This document shows positions 1 through 9,608 of a stretch of DNA of 64,000 bases, one piece after another. Positions within the stretch are counted from its first letter, which is position 1, and each line of letters starts with the position of its first letter. Source of the stretch: Blasia pusilla (taxonomy: Eukaryota > Marchantiophyta > Marchantiopsida > Blasiales); assembly GCA_050084515.1 (NCBI GenBank), contig CM114273.1, positions 6,758,001 through 6,822,000 on the forward strand, read 5' to 3'. The notes under the pieces are model-generated. The model worked only from the letters and a program-made list of their open reading frames with translations, was not told where the DNA came from and did no database searches. The position numbers were made by a program, and so were the translations under genes.

Positions 1-169
1 CGCTGTGGGGCTCGACTCAGGAGCTTCAACGATTGGCAAATGCGCACGTGCAGACCGCGTGGAGCGAGGTGTTTGCACCAGAGCGTGACGGGTCTGAGGA
101 ACCCGAGGTAGCGGGGAGTGCTACGATAACACCCTTGGATACTACACCCATTGTGTGGTGTACCCCGGA

Positions 170-1110
170 GGAGGGTATTCGAGTGTTAGATCTCTTTGGA
201 GGGATTAGCACCGGGTTAGCTTCTATTTTGCAGGCAGGAGTGCGAGTACAGCAGTACTTGTATGTGGAGAGTGATGATGTTGCGAGGCGCGTCTCACTAT
301 GACATGTGGCGCAATTACGCCTACGTTTTCCCGACTTATTGTCTGCGTCCGTAGTACAGGGGTACCAGAGTTCCCTACCGAGGGATATTTTGTTGTTGGG
401 GGCGTAGGACTTAGAGCGGGTAGGGACCATTGATTTGGTCATTGCCGGTTGGCCATGTCAGGGCCAATCGAGTCTTTGGACGAGGCGGTGGGTTGGTGAC
501 ACTCGGTCCAGGTTGTTTTGGGAGATGTTGAGGGTCTTCGGCGATTCTTGCAGAGCACCGATCTCGTTCTCCGCCTACATTTTGGAGAATGTGCCGATCT
601 TAGAGACTCAGTCACGGGTCGTGACGAGTGCTCATCAGTGCGTGCTGGATCGCCCAAAGCAGTGTTCTTGGATGCGGCGAGTGTAGGTTCTAGAGCCCAT
701 CGCCCGCGTCTATGGTGGACCAACTTGGTGCCCCATACGGTGTTATGGAGGGCGTATCAGAGTGGAGCGCCCCTCCCCTTTGTTAGTGGATTCCATTCGG
801 ATCCGGTCGCCGATCACACGCAATGAGGCACGATGATTGACCATCGCCGATCGTGGTCAGTCAGTAGGTAGGCGGGAGCGGGCGCCTTGCCCACGTTGTG
901 AGTTTTCCGCTTCCTATGCATACAAGGAGGCCGGTCCTGGCTTGGTTTGGGATGACCAGGTTCAGCGGTTGGTGGAGCCCAACGCCGCGAGAGAGAGCGA
1001 GTGATGGGATTTCCAGAGTGACCGGCAGTACCATCGATGTCAAAGGCATCACAACGCCATGTCTTGGGTCAGCGATGGACTGAATCGCTTGACATGGATC
1101 CTCGGCTTGG
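170..1110 (+). pseudogene. C5-cytosine DNA methyltransferase domain (copy 1)
   Basis: A domain of the family that transfers methyl from S-adenosylmethionine to cytosine C5 in DNA. Motifs appear in canonical order, across frames: motif I VLDLFGGISTGL (about 183-218), a motif II-like YLYVESDDVAR, motif IV GWPCQGQS with the catalytic Cys codon at 456-458, motif VI ENV at 585-593, a motif VIII-like SRAHRPR (about 690-712), a motif IX-like block and motif X near 1070-1090. The PCQ (not PCN) motif and unpermuted order argue against a DRM-type enzyme. The region between motifs VIII and IX is short, as in compact prokaryote-like enzymes. A TGA at 300-302 and later frameshifts disable it. It lies directly upstream of the reverse transcriptase domain. 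Confidence 0.88.
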
Positions 1111-1529
1111 GAGGTGAGCGGCGTCGTATGAGATCGCGCGGATCACGGCCGGTTGCGTTGCAGTGAGCCCCATGCCTACCGAGACGGTGGAGGAGGTGTG
1201 GTCAGGGGGCGAGACCGAGGAGATCTACGCACAGGGGAGATCGAGAGAGACACCCTTGGACTTCTTGGGATGTTTTGAAGGTACGCAAGGAGATGATAGC
1301 CACAAAGATCGGCGTGGTTTCGGAACCTTTCGCACGTGGAGGAGATCGAGTTTGCGTTGGTCGCAGGAGAGCGGCCGAGTGTTGTTGTTCGAGACGGGTT
1401 GCACCATAGCAACCACCGATAACGCGCCGGAGAGTCCTACCATAGTCACGATGGAGACTTGGGAGCGGATATGGGCCCTAAGTTTGAGGAGGAGAGCGGC
1501 GCCAAATACATCAGTTCCTCGGGAGTTAT

Positions 1530-2450
1530 AGGAGTTGCTGCGTTTAGCATGGAGGATTTGGGTACGCCAAGGGACCGGGATCCGCATTGATTTGTCGAGT
1601 GATATGCCGATCTTCCGACGGCCCTACAGTCTGATGATATGGAGAGGGCTCGATTTGAGTAGGAGCCAAGACTTGGTCGGAGCAGGACTAGTGGAGATGT
1701 CGCATGGGGAGTATGCACCGCCCCTTTGTCATGCCCGCCAAGAAGGATGTGCATGGCAGCTGGACGGATAGGCGATGTGTGGGGATTACCGACCTATCAA
1801 TCGGCGATTTAAGTCCGATAGGTATGCCATGCCCACCCCGAGGAGATCTTTGATGCGATTGGTCACGCAAAGGTCTTGATTCATTGATTTCGAGTTGGAT
1901 ACCATCACCGCCTATCTGATTGGAGGACATGCAGAAGACGGCATTTTGGGGCATCGATCCTCACGGGAAGGATTGTTTGTACCAGTGGTGGTTCTTACCA
2001 TTGGGTTAAAGAACGCCCCGGTTGAGTTTCAGAGGGTCATGGATAGGATCTTGGCTGGTCTGGATTTTGCTAGGTGTTATATTGATGGCATCGTAGTCTT
2101 TAGCGCCACGGTTGAGGAGCATGAGCAACATCTAGAGGAGGTGTTTCGACGATTGCAATTACATGGGCTGAAGCTACATCCAGGCAAGTGCAAGTTCTTC
2201 TACGACCAGATTGAGTACTTGGGTCATACGATATACCCAGGGGGCCTTGGTGTTCAGCAGACAAAAGTAGAGGCTATCTCACGCATTCCACGCCCTACAG
2301 ATGTGAGCCGTGTTCGCGCATTCATGGGATTGGCGAACTTCTATCGGCGATACGTCAAGGGATTCAGTTCGATTGTGAAGCCGCTGACCTTGCTCACCAA
2401 GGTGGATCACGAGTGGCAGGGGATGAGCAGAGCGAGCATTTCGATTGCTC
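1530..2450 (+). pseudogene. Ty3/gypsy reverse transcriptase (copy 1), YIDD changed to YIDG
   Basis: RNA-dependent DNA polymerase domain of the pol gene. The longest open piece is 1895-2560. It shows FQRVMDRILAGL, the active-site block and the thumb-side FMGLANFYRRYVKGF, all typical of Ty3/gypsy. In the catalytic YxDD box the second Asp codon is GGC (2087-2089), giving YIDG; copy 2 has GAC there. Without the second metal-binding Asp, known polymerases of this family are inactive. Frameshifts upstream of 1895 split the fingers domain. Confidence 0.85.
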
Positions 2451-2894
2451 AGGACAGAGTTGGCGTCCGCACCCATCTTGAGGAGACCGATCGGGCGTCC
2501 TTTCGATTTGCACCTGATTGGAGCATGTTGGGGCTTGGAGCGGTGCTCACCCAAAGATGATGATGAGGGTAGAGAGTTTGTGGTGGCTTACGCTAGCCGC
2601 TCAAACAACGCTGCAGAGGCGAAGTACAGCTCGTATGAGGGTGAGTGCTTGGCTGTGGTGTGGGCTGTCGCGCATTTTAGGTGTTACTTATTCGGCAACC
2701 CCTTAACCATCATCAATGATCATCAACCACTGAAGTGGTTGATGGAGTGCGACAAGCTTACAGGGAAGCTTGCGAGATGGGCTCTGTTGTTGCAGGAGTA
2801 TGATTTTCAGGTGGTACATAGACCTGGAACGCTCAACCAGGATGCAGATGGGTTGAGTCGTAACCCATGCCCGAGTCAGCGAGATGCGACTTGA
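2445..2894 (+). pseudogene. Ty3/gypsy RNase H domain (copy 1)
   Basis: Domain that removes the RNA strand during reverse transcription. The block YASRSNN...KYSSYEGECLAVVWAV, then DHQPLKWLM and a terminal HRPGTLNQDADGLSR, is the standard tail of Ty3/gypsy reverse transcriptase. It is open over 149 codons in a frame different from the preceding reverse transcriptase, so one frameshift separates them near 2450. It matches the equivalent piece of copy 2 (35937-36275). Confidence 0.8.
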
Positions 2895-3198
2895 GCTCGA
2901 TGGCATGGAGAGAGTGATGAGGAGTCGGTGCCAGGATGGCACGCTGGCGTCACTGTTTAGGCATGTTGGCTATGGAGAGCAGTGTGGAGACCGATGGCGA
3001 GGTCTAGTGGAGAGTCTTTGGATCCCAAGGCGGTGAGGACATGACAAGTGGCGAGATATTCATGATGATGGAGTAGTCTTAGAGTACCTTCGTCTTGGCG
3101 GCCTTGCGAGCACCATGGATGCTAGAGAGCGAGATCGGATCCTCACGGGCCAGGACGGTTCCGTTGGGAGGGGACACATGTTTTGAGGGTTTGGGAGG

Positions 3199-4300
3199 AT
3201 GGCGAGTACGCGTAGTGCCGCATCCTTTGCAGAGAGCACAACTAGTGCAAAGCATGCCCACGAGGAGTTGGGTCACTTTGGGGTGAAGCGGACGTATAGC
3301 TTGCTCCAGATTGATATTGGTGGCGAGGCATGCAGACCGGCGTTTGTTGCCACGTGCATGGTGTGTGATCGGGTCCGAGCATCGTTCAATGCTCGACTCA
3401 CTGATTGCATACATTACCGATCATGGGCTTAGGGTATAGATGGAGTTTGGATTTTGCAGACCTTTGCCCTTGACGGAGCGTCCACGTCATTATGTGTTGG
3501 TGATGGTGAGCACTTCTCGAAGTGGATCGAGTTGGTTGCATTGCGACAAAGCAAGTGAGGGAGTAGCTTATGCCTTCCTTGACAGAGTCTTTGAGTCATT
3601 ATGGCGCACCACGGTGAGGTGTTGATAGACCAGGGTACCGAAGTTTCGCGGTGAGTTCCAGGCCTTGTGTGATCATACCGATCGACCACCGCGACGACCA
3701 GCGAGATCATCCCGAGGCGGATGGATTAGCGGAGAGATTTTTTGCAGCGGTGAAGAGGGGTTTACGCAAGTATGGCTTGCAGAGAGGTCACCTAGGAGAT
3801 TGGGACCTCCAATTGCCATGGTTGGCGATGAGATATAGATTCAGCAGACAGGCATCCTTAGCGTCTTTTTCACCGTACTTGTTACTTTATGGCCGAGAGC
3901 CAGATTTACCTGCGGCCATTCGTCGAGATCTTTGGTGAGGTCTTGAACCTTGATGACCGGATGTATGGGTGCGAGCATGTTCTCGGAGGGTGAGTTATTT
4001 CGAGAGTGATGCCCATGGCGTTCGAGAACTTGGCGATTACAAAGATCGGGATACGTTGAGGTATGCGACTATTCGAGGTGGTGGTTATCGACCAACTATC
4101 CGGAGGTTTCATCAGGGAGATTATGTCTATTTGCAGCAGACGGCACCGACGACGTTGGATGTGACTGCAGGGCGCACTATCCTGAGAGTGCGTGACTTTT
4201 TGCCATCGAGTGTTCTCTTGCTGGAGGGATGCGATGGTATGGTATGGAAGGACCATGTGCGTAATTGTGCGCCATGTCACCTTCCTAACATTGATGGTAC
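3199..4300 (+). pseudogene. Integrase with zinc-binding head (copy 1)
   Basis: DDE integrase that would insert element cDNA. The HHCC zinc head is readable as HEELGHFGVKRTYSLLQ followed by CMVCDRVRASFN (about 3260-3395). The catalytic core is broken into several frames. DHPEADGLAER (about 3708-3740) retains the Glu that copy 2 has lost. The C-terminal part (3969-4300) has the RF.QGDYVYLQQ block and NCAPCHLPN, and leads straight into a PHD finger rather than a chromodomain. Confidence 0.8.
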
Positions 4301-4324
4301 AGTAGATCCAAGCTTAGTAGTAGT

Positions 4325-4485
4325 TCCTGCAGGCTTGCGTTGTATGTTGTGTGGTTCTGCCCGTGGTGCGGCCACGATGCTAGTCTATGATGGGTGTTCG
4401 AGAGGATGGCATATGGCATGTTTGATGCCACCTCTCACTAGGGTTCCTCATGGATGATGGATGTGTCCCAGATGTACATAGAGAA
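4325..4485 (+). pseudogene. PHD-type zinc finger at integrase C-terminus (copy 1)
   Basis: Cys4-His-Cys3 finger. CMLC, a second pair, HMAC and CPRC follow the PHD spacing. Here the first Cys of the second pair reads Tyr (VYDGC) and a TGA interrupts just before WMCPRC. Many PHD fingers bind histone H3 tails, so the domain may have guided integration. That role is inferred, not shown. Confidence 0.8.
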
Positions 4486-4648
4486 GGTAGTTCTACATTC
4501 CGACTTGTGTCTATGACATGGATGACAAGGAGGCGACTAACGATGGGGCCACATGAGCACCCGGCCTTCTTGCTCTTAGCGTCCGAGAGATGTATGTCAT
4601 GGTAGGTAGGGATAGATGGCTATCTGAAGTTAGAGGGACCTAACCACC

Positions 4649-4662
4649 AGCTAGGGGGGCGA
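4649..4662 (+). other. Polypurine tract next to the 3' terminal repeat (copy 1)
   Basis: AGCTAGGGGGGCGA lies one base before the TG of the 126-bp terminal unit. The same tract is found at the same place in copy 2 (about 38106-38118) and, with one change, in copy 3. Such tracts prime plus-strand synthesis in LTR retroelements. Confidence 0.7.
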
Positions 4663-4663
4663 T

Positions 4664-4789
4664 TGGAGATATTTTGGTTCTTCTTGTCTCGTTGTTTGGA
4701 TGCCATGAGTTAGCATGGGATCATGCGTGTTTGTGTGTGTGTTCGGTGACAGCGATGTATGTTGTGTAGCGATGTGTATGCGCACGACA
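4664..4789 (+). repeat. 126-bp 3' terminal unit A1 (copy 1)
   Basis: Begins TGGAGATATTTTGG and ends GCGCACGACA, so it has the TG...CA termini of an LTR. It follows the polypurine tract. It differs from the second unit at 5307-5432 at two positions only. The middle is rich in GT (GTGTTTGTGTGTGTGTTCGG). Confidence 0.85.
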
Positions 4790-5306
4790 GCTGTCACGTC
4801 TTTTAGGATAGATCGGTGGGATCTAATAGAGCGCCTTCATGAGTAATGGAGGACACGCCCAATAGGTCGAGGGTGACCTGCTGAGGCCCTTGGAAACCTG
4901 AGATAGCAGGTTTTCCCTTCGTTTCGGCTCATTTGGAGCCATATTCAGGAACTTACTATTTTAGGTAAGTACCATTTTGAGTATATGATCGACTTACTAT
5001 TTTTGGTAAGTGGCCCTTGACCTCCTACATCAGGTCAAGAGCCAAGGAGATGACTTGGGAGAATAGGTTACCATGGAGAGAGCTTGGGAGAGGAGAGGGG
5101 TATACTTCAAGGAGAGAGAGCTTGAGAGCTCATTCTCTCTTTGTTGAACCTCTTGGCATAAGGCGGCGGAGCTCTGGTACCTTGCCTTGTGAGTGTAACC
5201 CAAGCCTCTCATTAGGAGAGTGGGTTTGGTTTGACATGAGAGAGAGTGCACACCTTTGAGAGCTATGGTGTGAGATGGTGGAGAGAGAGATTGGATCTTA
5301 CTTTAT
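4790..5306 (+). other. Leader-like segment between two terminal units
   Basis: Starts GC then TGTCACGTCTTTTAGG and resembles the first about 500 bases of copy 2 (27984-28480), ending with the shared CTTACTTTA. It has no coding capacity. It holds two copies of the hairpin-like ACTTACTATTTT.GGTAAGT, each ending in a consensus splice donor. Beyond 5306 the rest of an element appears deleted, joining leader to the terminal unit. Confidence 0.7.
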
Positions 5307-5432
5307 TGGAGATATTTTGGTTCTTCTTGTCTCGTTGTTTGGATGCCATGAGTTAACATGGGATCATGCGTGTTTGTGTGTGTGTTCGGTGAGAGCGATG
5401 TATGTTGTGTAGCGATGTGTATGCGCACGACA
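5307..5432 (+). repeat. 126-bp terminal unit A2, right end of copy 1
   Basis: Same length and 124/126 identical to 4664-4789. Its CA end at 5432 is followed by CTAAT and LINE sequence on the minus strand. The matching left target duplication would lie before base 1. Confidence 0.85.
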
Positions 5433-5455
5433 CTAATGACATCATGTGTGGCCGT

Positions 5456-6247
5456 TCATTCTCCACAATATGCACATCGGAGAATATGGATACCCTTGGC
5501 ATCAATGGGATCCCCACATACAAAATTCCGCACACCTAAGAGAGAAGGATGGGGAAGTCCAAGACGTAACCGCAAAGCTGTCGAGAATATACTTCGAGGA
5601 AGACGAAATGGAAGAATAAGAGTATTTGCAGTAAGCCACGCCCCCGCTCCGGTACTTGCACATGAACGTAGACGAGCTCGATTAGCGTCAGAGGATGCCT
5701 CAGAGAGAATGCTGGAAAAGTTGATTTGATGCAGATTCTCGGAGATATGATCTTGAAGTCGATCAAGCCCTTCCGTAATCAGTTGACTGAAAGGGGGTAT
5801 AATTTCTTGTGTAGCAAGAGGAAGAAAACCTCGTGCAGATCTCAGTTGTTGTTGAAATAACAAGTTCCCCTCCTCTACATGGGCGATATGATCCATCAAG
5901 ATAGGTGTATCTCTTTGGAGAAACCTTGAAGCCATAATCGGTGCTACCAACGCCCAACTCCCCAAAAGGGTTGCGGGAGCATATGCGACTGTGGAGGACA
6001 ATCCCACCCCTCCAAAAGAAATAGGCAAGATAGCTTGTCGTGAAGCAAAGGCACCATCCTCTCCCTCAAAGGTATTTGGGCCAAGAAGTTGACCAAAAGT
6101 TGCCAAGATAGAAGCATCGAAAGAGGCCAACCGATGTAAGAACCTTGAAGTGGGAGGACAAGTGCGAAGAAGGTAGGAAGGACGTCGTAGAAAATATTGG
6201 GAGAGAATCCCATAAGCCACTTGGGGATCCCCTAGATGAGGTAACAA
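5456..6247 (-). pseudogene. LINE-like C-terminal domain (copy 1)
   Basis: 263 open codons continuing the reverse transcriptase after a one-frame shift near 6250. Blocks include LPHLGDPQVAYGILSQYF, LGPNTFEGEDGAFASRQA, ILPISFGGVGLSS and a terminal CGDPIDAKGIHILRCAYCG with zinc-finger-like cysteines. The function of this tail is unknown. Copy 2 (53600-54300) shares it. Confidence 0.7.
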
Positions 6248-6256
6248 ATAAAGCCA

Positions 6257-7099
6257 TTACACGTCTGTCAAAAGGGCCTCATCCAAGAACTTTGAGACAT
6301 AGTCAACGAAGCCAATTGGGACCCCAAGAACTCTAACCCCTTCAATGTAGATGGGAAAATCAATAATAGGTGGGGTGAATGTTGAGGGAAGGCATGAAGG
6401 AGACCATACTCCACATTTACTAGGTTGGACTTTAAGGTTTAAGAAAGAAAGTTGCTCCACAAAATGGGTATAAGCAAGAACCACTTCAGAAGGAGGATCT
6501 ATAATGTGAGTGTTATGAGCAATAGAAGGGAAAAGACAAGATGGAAATGCTTGCGCTGATGCTCGAAGGGCACGAAAATGGGCAATGGCAAAGAGTGGGC
6601 CCCCCATGGGATCACCTTGACGTGTGCCATAAGCCGATTGTAGAATACTATATTCCCCATAAGTAGCATGATGGGAATAGATAATGGGAGTATCATAGGC
6701 ATAGAAGGAGCAAACAAATGGAATGAGGCTCGCAAGTTGTCCTCCTGCACAACGTAACTCCTCAAAGATGGCCGCATGAGAAACCGAATTGAATGCGTTA
6801 GCCACATCGACTTGAATTGCTACCCAATCTGGATAAATATCAAGAGTGGAGTGAATCCCATGCACCACAGCCTCACAACCTCCAGGATTTGCCACTCCAA
6901 ATTGATGAGGAAATAAGTGGGCACTAAAGTGAGGACGAAATTGCAAGCATAGGGATCGACTAACCAAGCGGTATAAAACCTCTCCAATAGCCAAAGGGCG
7001 CACACCTAAAGGAGGCTTATCCATAGCCAACAAACGACAAGCCCCTAAGAGCCTAGAGATAGAGAATGGGAGACAACATGCCGCCATATGTGCACACAA
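6257..7099 (-). pseudogene. LINE-like reverse transcriptase domain, active site altered
   Basis: 280 open codons. Visible blocks are LGVRPLAIGEVLYRLVSR, the motif A region VDVANAFNSVSH (Asp present) and GTRQGDPMGGPLF. Where related enzymes have an ADD active site, this copy reads AHN (codons at 6520-6512). Both catalytic Asp of that motif are replaced, so the enzyme should be dead despite its long open frame. The later block GVRVLGVPIGF is shared with copy 2 at about 53535. Confidence 0.82.
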
Positions 7100-8290
7100 C
7101 TTATATAGAGAGACAAAGCCACTTGCTGAATTTGCTGGGATAAAGCAATCGCGGAGATGCTAAAAAACCATCCCTGATAGCCCGCTGCAGAGCACCCAAT
7201 GCTCGAGCTACATGTGAAAACTCACCAACCTGCCCCAAAAGTAGACTTCGTCGAAGGCGTTGTTGTATTGAAGGCCTCCCATGATTGGCATGTTGAGTGG
7301 AATGAGCCGCAGTAAGGCCTCTGCTCGAAGTACATGCTCATTCTGAAAATTCTCCCAATGCCCAGACATAAAGCGTTGAATACGTGTGGAGGTTTCACGA
7401 TGACCCGTTGCACCCCCCCCTTGGAGGGAGGACTAAAACCCATTGTGGGAAGAGTAATAGGAGATACCAAGAATTTATATCTTTGGGGTCACGCGCTAAC
7501 CTTTCTAATGGGAAAAGCAAAGCTTGTTGGGTGATGGGATGAAGAGCAATAGGAATGCGAGTGTAGAGTCTAGGACGAGGAAGACTTGGATGGAAAGAGC
7601 AAAGGAGATCAATTTGGCTTAACCAGGTCCAAGCAGTTGTTGTGGGGAGTGCAGTAGGAGGTGGTATGGGGTTAGGGATTGAAGGCCCATGCATGGATCG
7701 ACAGTACCACTGATGTCTTTTGATCCCATTAGGAGCAAACTCCTTACCACAAGGTATGCAACGAACCTTTGGTACAAATGGAGAAGTAGAAGGATTACAA
7801 GGAAAGGAGGTAGGAGGTGCAAGAGGTGGTGATGGCCGACGATGAGGGGGTAAGTAGGTTGGGGAAGGAGGAGGAGGAAGAGGGGAGATTCAGGTAGAAT
7901 CGATGGGAGTTGGAAGCAAGAGCATAGATGAGATATGTGGGGATGGCAAAGTAGAAGGATTCGGTAATAATGGATCAAGATTAGGCTCAATAGGACAAGG
8001 CGAAGAAGGGAGAAGAGGAGAATCTGGAAGAAATGTAGCGAGTGTAATGGGTGTATTAGCATCTGGACAAAAATGGCGAGATCTATGATGATGAGGTGAA
8101 CCAGGAGGAGAGGTTACGGCTGTAGGAGGGCGTGTAAAACCAGATCAACGAGTAGATGGAGAATCCAACTCCATCTCTGATGACATAGAAGTAAAGGTAG
8201 GCAAGTCATCGAAGACACGAAAAAACATATGAAACGTGGTTTGGAGAAAGCATGAGGATAACGAGCAAAGCAAAAGTAGTGGAATCCGTC

Positions 8291-9608
8291 CAAAAGAAAT
8301 TTAGATGGAGAGATGAAGATTAGGCAATACCGAATTTATGATTGAAAGTTACTATAAGAAAAATATATAAAGCAATTGAAAAGGAAAAGTGATCTATATG
8401 GCATCGAAAGAGGTGGCTCAAGAATATGAATTTCTAATGTTCTTAAGGAGATGGCAAACGTATGTAGGGGCGAAACAGTAAGGTAAGGAGTTGGACGAGC
8501 AAGGAAGACTTTTGGGAGGAATTGACCTAAAATAAACCCGTACACAAAAATAGGCGCCTACAGAGAAGGAAGAAAAACTAGAAAACCTACTTGATATCAA
8601 AATAATGAGCTCGTCAAGACGATCGAAACAAGCCCAAACACGTCCAATACCGACATTCCATAAGAAAGTTATGAAAGAAATTGGAAACACCAAAAAAGAG
8701 GATGTGAGGAGTAAGTGAGCCACCCACCAATGACCGCTACGAGGGAGTGAGTTCGTAATGTTGGGCCCATCCCGTATCAAAAGATCCAGAAAAGAAGAGG
8801 AATCCCTTAAACCGATGGTAACCCGGTATCACTCTATAAGGAGAGCGCTATGTTTGAAATTGCGTGTAGGAATCTATGAGCACATTTAGGAGAGATGGAG
8901 GTCCAAAGATCCCAAGAACTTTGGAAAACTCAATCTTAAGTGGAAAAAAGAAGAACCCAAAGTTAAAGCTTGAGAAGATGAACACATTGGGCCTTAGATT
9001 GAAAAGATTGGATCACCATGGAAATAGTTAAAAGCAAAATTCTATACGTCCCTCCATCTCCTCCGCCATAGTCCTCCTCCTAGTCATAAGGGATTCCTTC
9101 CATTTTCCATAGTAATAAGAAATATTTATAAAATTTGGAAAAGAAAGGAATTGCCACAACTAGAACCCGTTTACAGATGCATGGCCCCTCACTAACAACT
9201 TCATTTTCTTTACCAACCAATGTGCGGCCTTAATGAAGGAATTTGAGAGGAGAATTAATTAATTACTATATTCGTGTGAGATACACATGGATAGGTTAGA
9301 TAGTGAAAAAACAACAACAACTAGTGTATGTAGAGGTCGTAACTAGTGGGCAGCTTGTACCATGCATGGGAGTGAAGGGAATAGTCATGTTGGACACAAC
9401 ATATTTTTCCTGATGCCTATAGATGAGGAAACATTTTCTTGTTTCCCGGTTGCCACATGTCAAGCAAAGAGGTGTTTGCAAATCAAGAAGGCGCTCTCCC
9501 ATAATAATATAGATTTGCAGACCCCGTTAAAAGTGACAAAAGTATTTTTAGGGAAGTTTGGTGACACATGTCGAACATATGAGCAACATCCTCAAATTAG
9601 TATATAGA
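8291..9608. other. No recognisable gene
   Basis: Only short frames without family features. The minus frame 8780-8418 (120 codons) may be a remnant of the LINE N-terminal region, but I cannot support that. Confidence 0.4.

Larger units (their letters stand above)
1..5432 (+). mobile_element. Ty3/gypsy-type retroelement with DNA methyltransferase, copy 1 (5' end outside window)
   Basis: Decayed retroelement. The window opens in the linker between protease and methyltransferase: bases 5-60 match 33420-33475 of copy 2. Downstream come a C5-methyltransferase domain, reverse transcriptase, RNase H, integrase and a PHD finger, in the same order as copy 2. A purine tract at 4649-4662 precedes a 126-bp terminal unit (4664-4789). 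This is followed by a leader-like piece (4790-5306) and a second 126-bp unit (5307-5432). The right edge abuts a LINE-like element that is cut in mid-frame, so the element inserted into that LINE. Many stops and frameshifts break the frame, and the reverse transcriptase active site is altered. It cannot encode working pol as read. Confidence 0.9.
5433..8290 (-). mobile_element. LINE-like non-LTR retrotransposon, copy 1, interrupted by gypsy copy 1
   Basis: Minus-strand non-LTR retroelement. In order it has a Pro-rich N-terminal region (about 7890-7770), a C-x2-C-x11-H-x3-C finger (CIPCGKEF...RHQWYC, about 7770-7700), reverse transcriptase (7099-6257) and a C-terminal domain (6247-5456) ending in a Cys pair (RCAYCGE). 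The frame is broken between finger and reverse transcriptase and again near 6250. The 3' part is cut at THDVI, where gypsy copy 1 begins. No endonuclease domain was recognised. The upstream edge (about 8290) is approximate. Confidence 0.8.

Noticed and set aside
4790-5432. A 641-bp LTR made of leader plus 126-bp unit
   Set aside because: In all three copies the purine tract is followed directly by the 126-bp unit, and copies 2 and 3 end after it, so the long form is not needed to explain the 3' end. I keep it as an alternative only.
8418-8780. 120-codon minus frame as a membrane protein
   Set aside because: Phe/Ser-rich composition from T-rich DNA. It may be a LINE remnant but nothing supports a gene.
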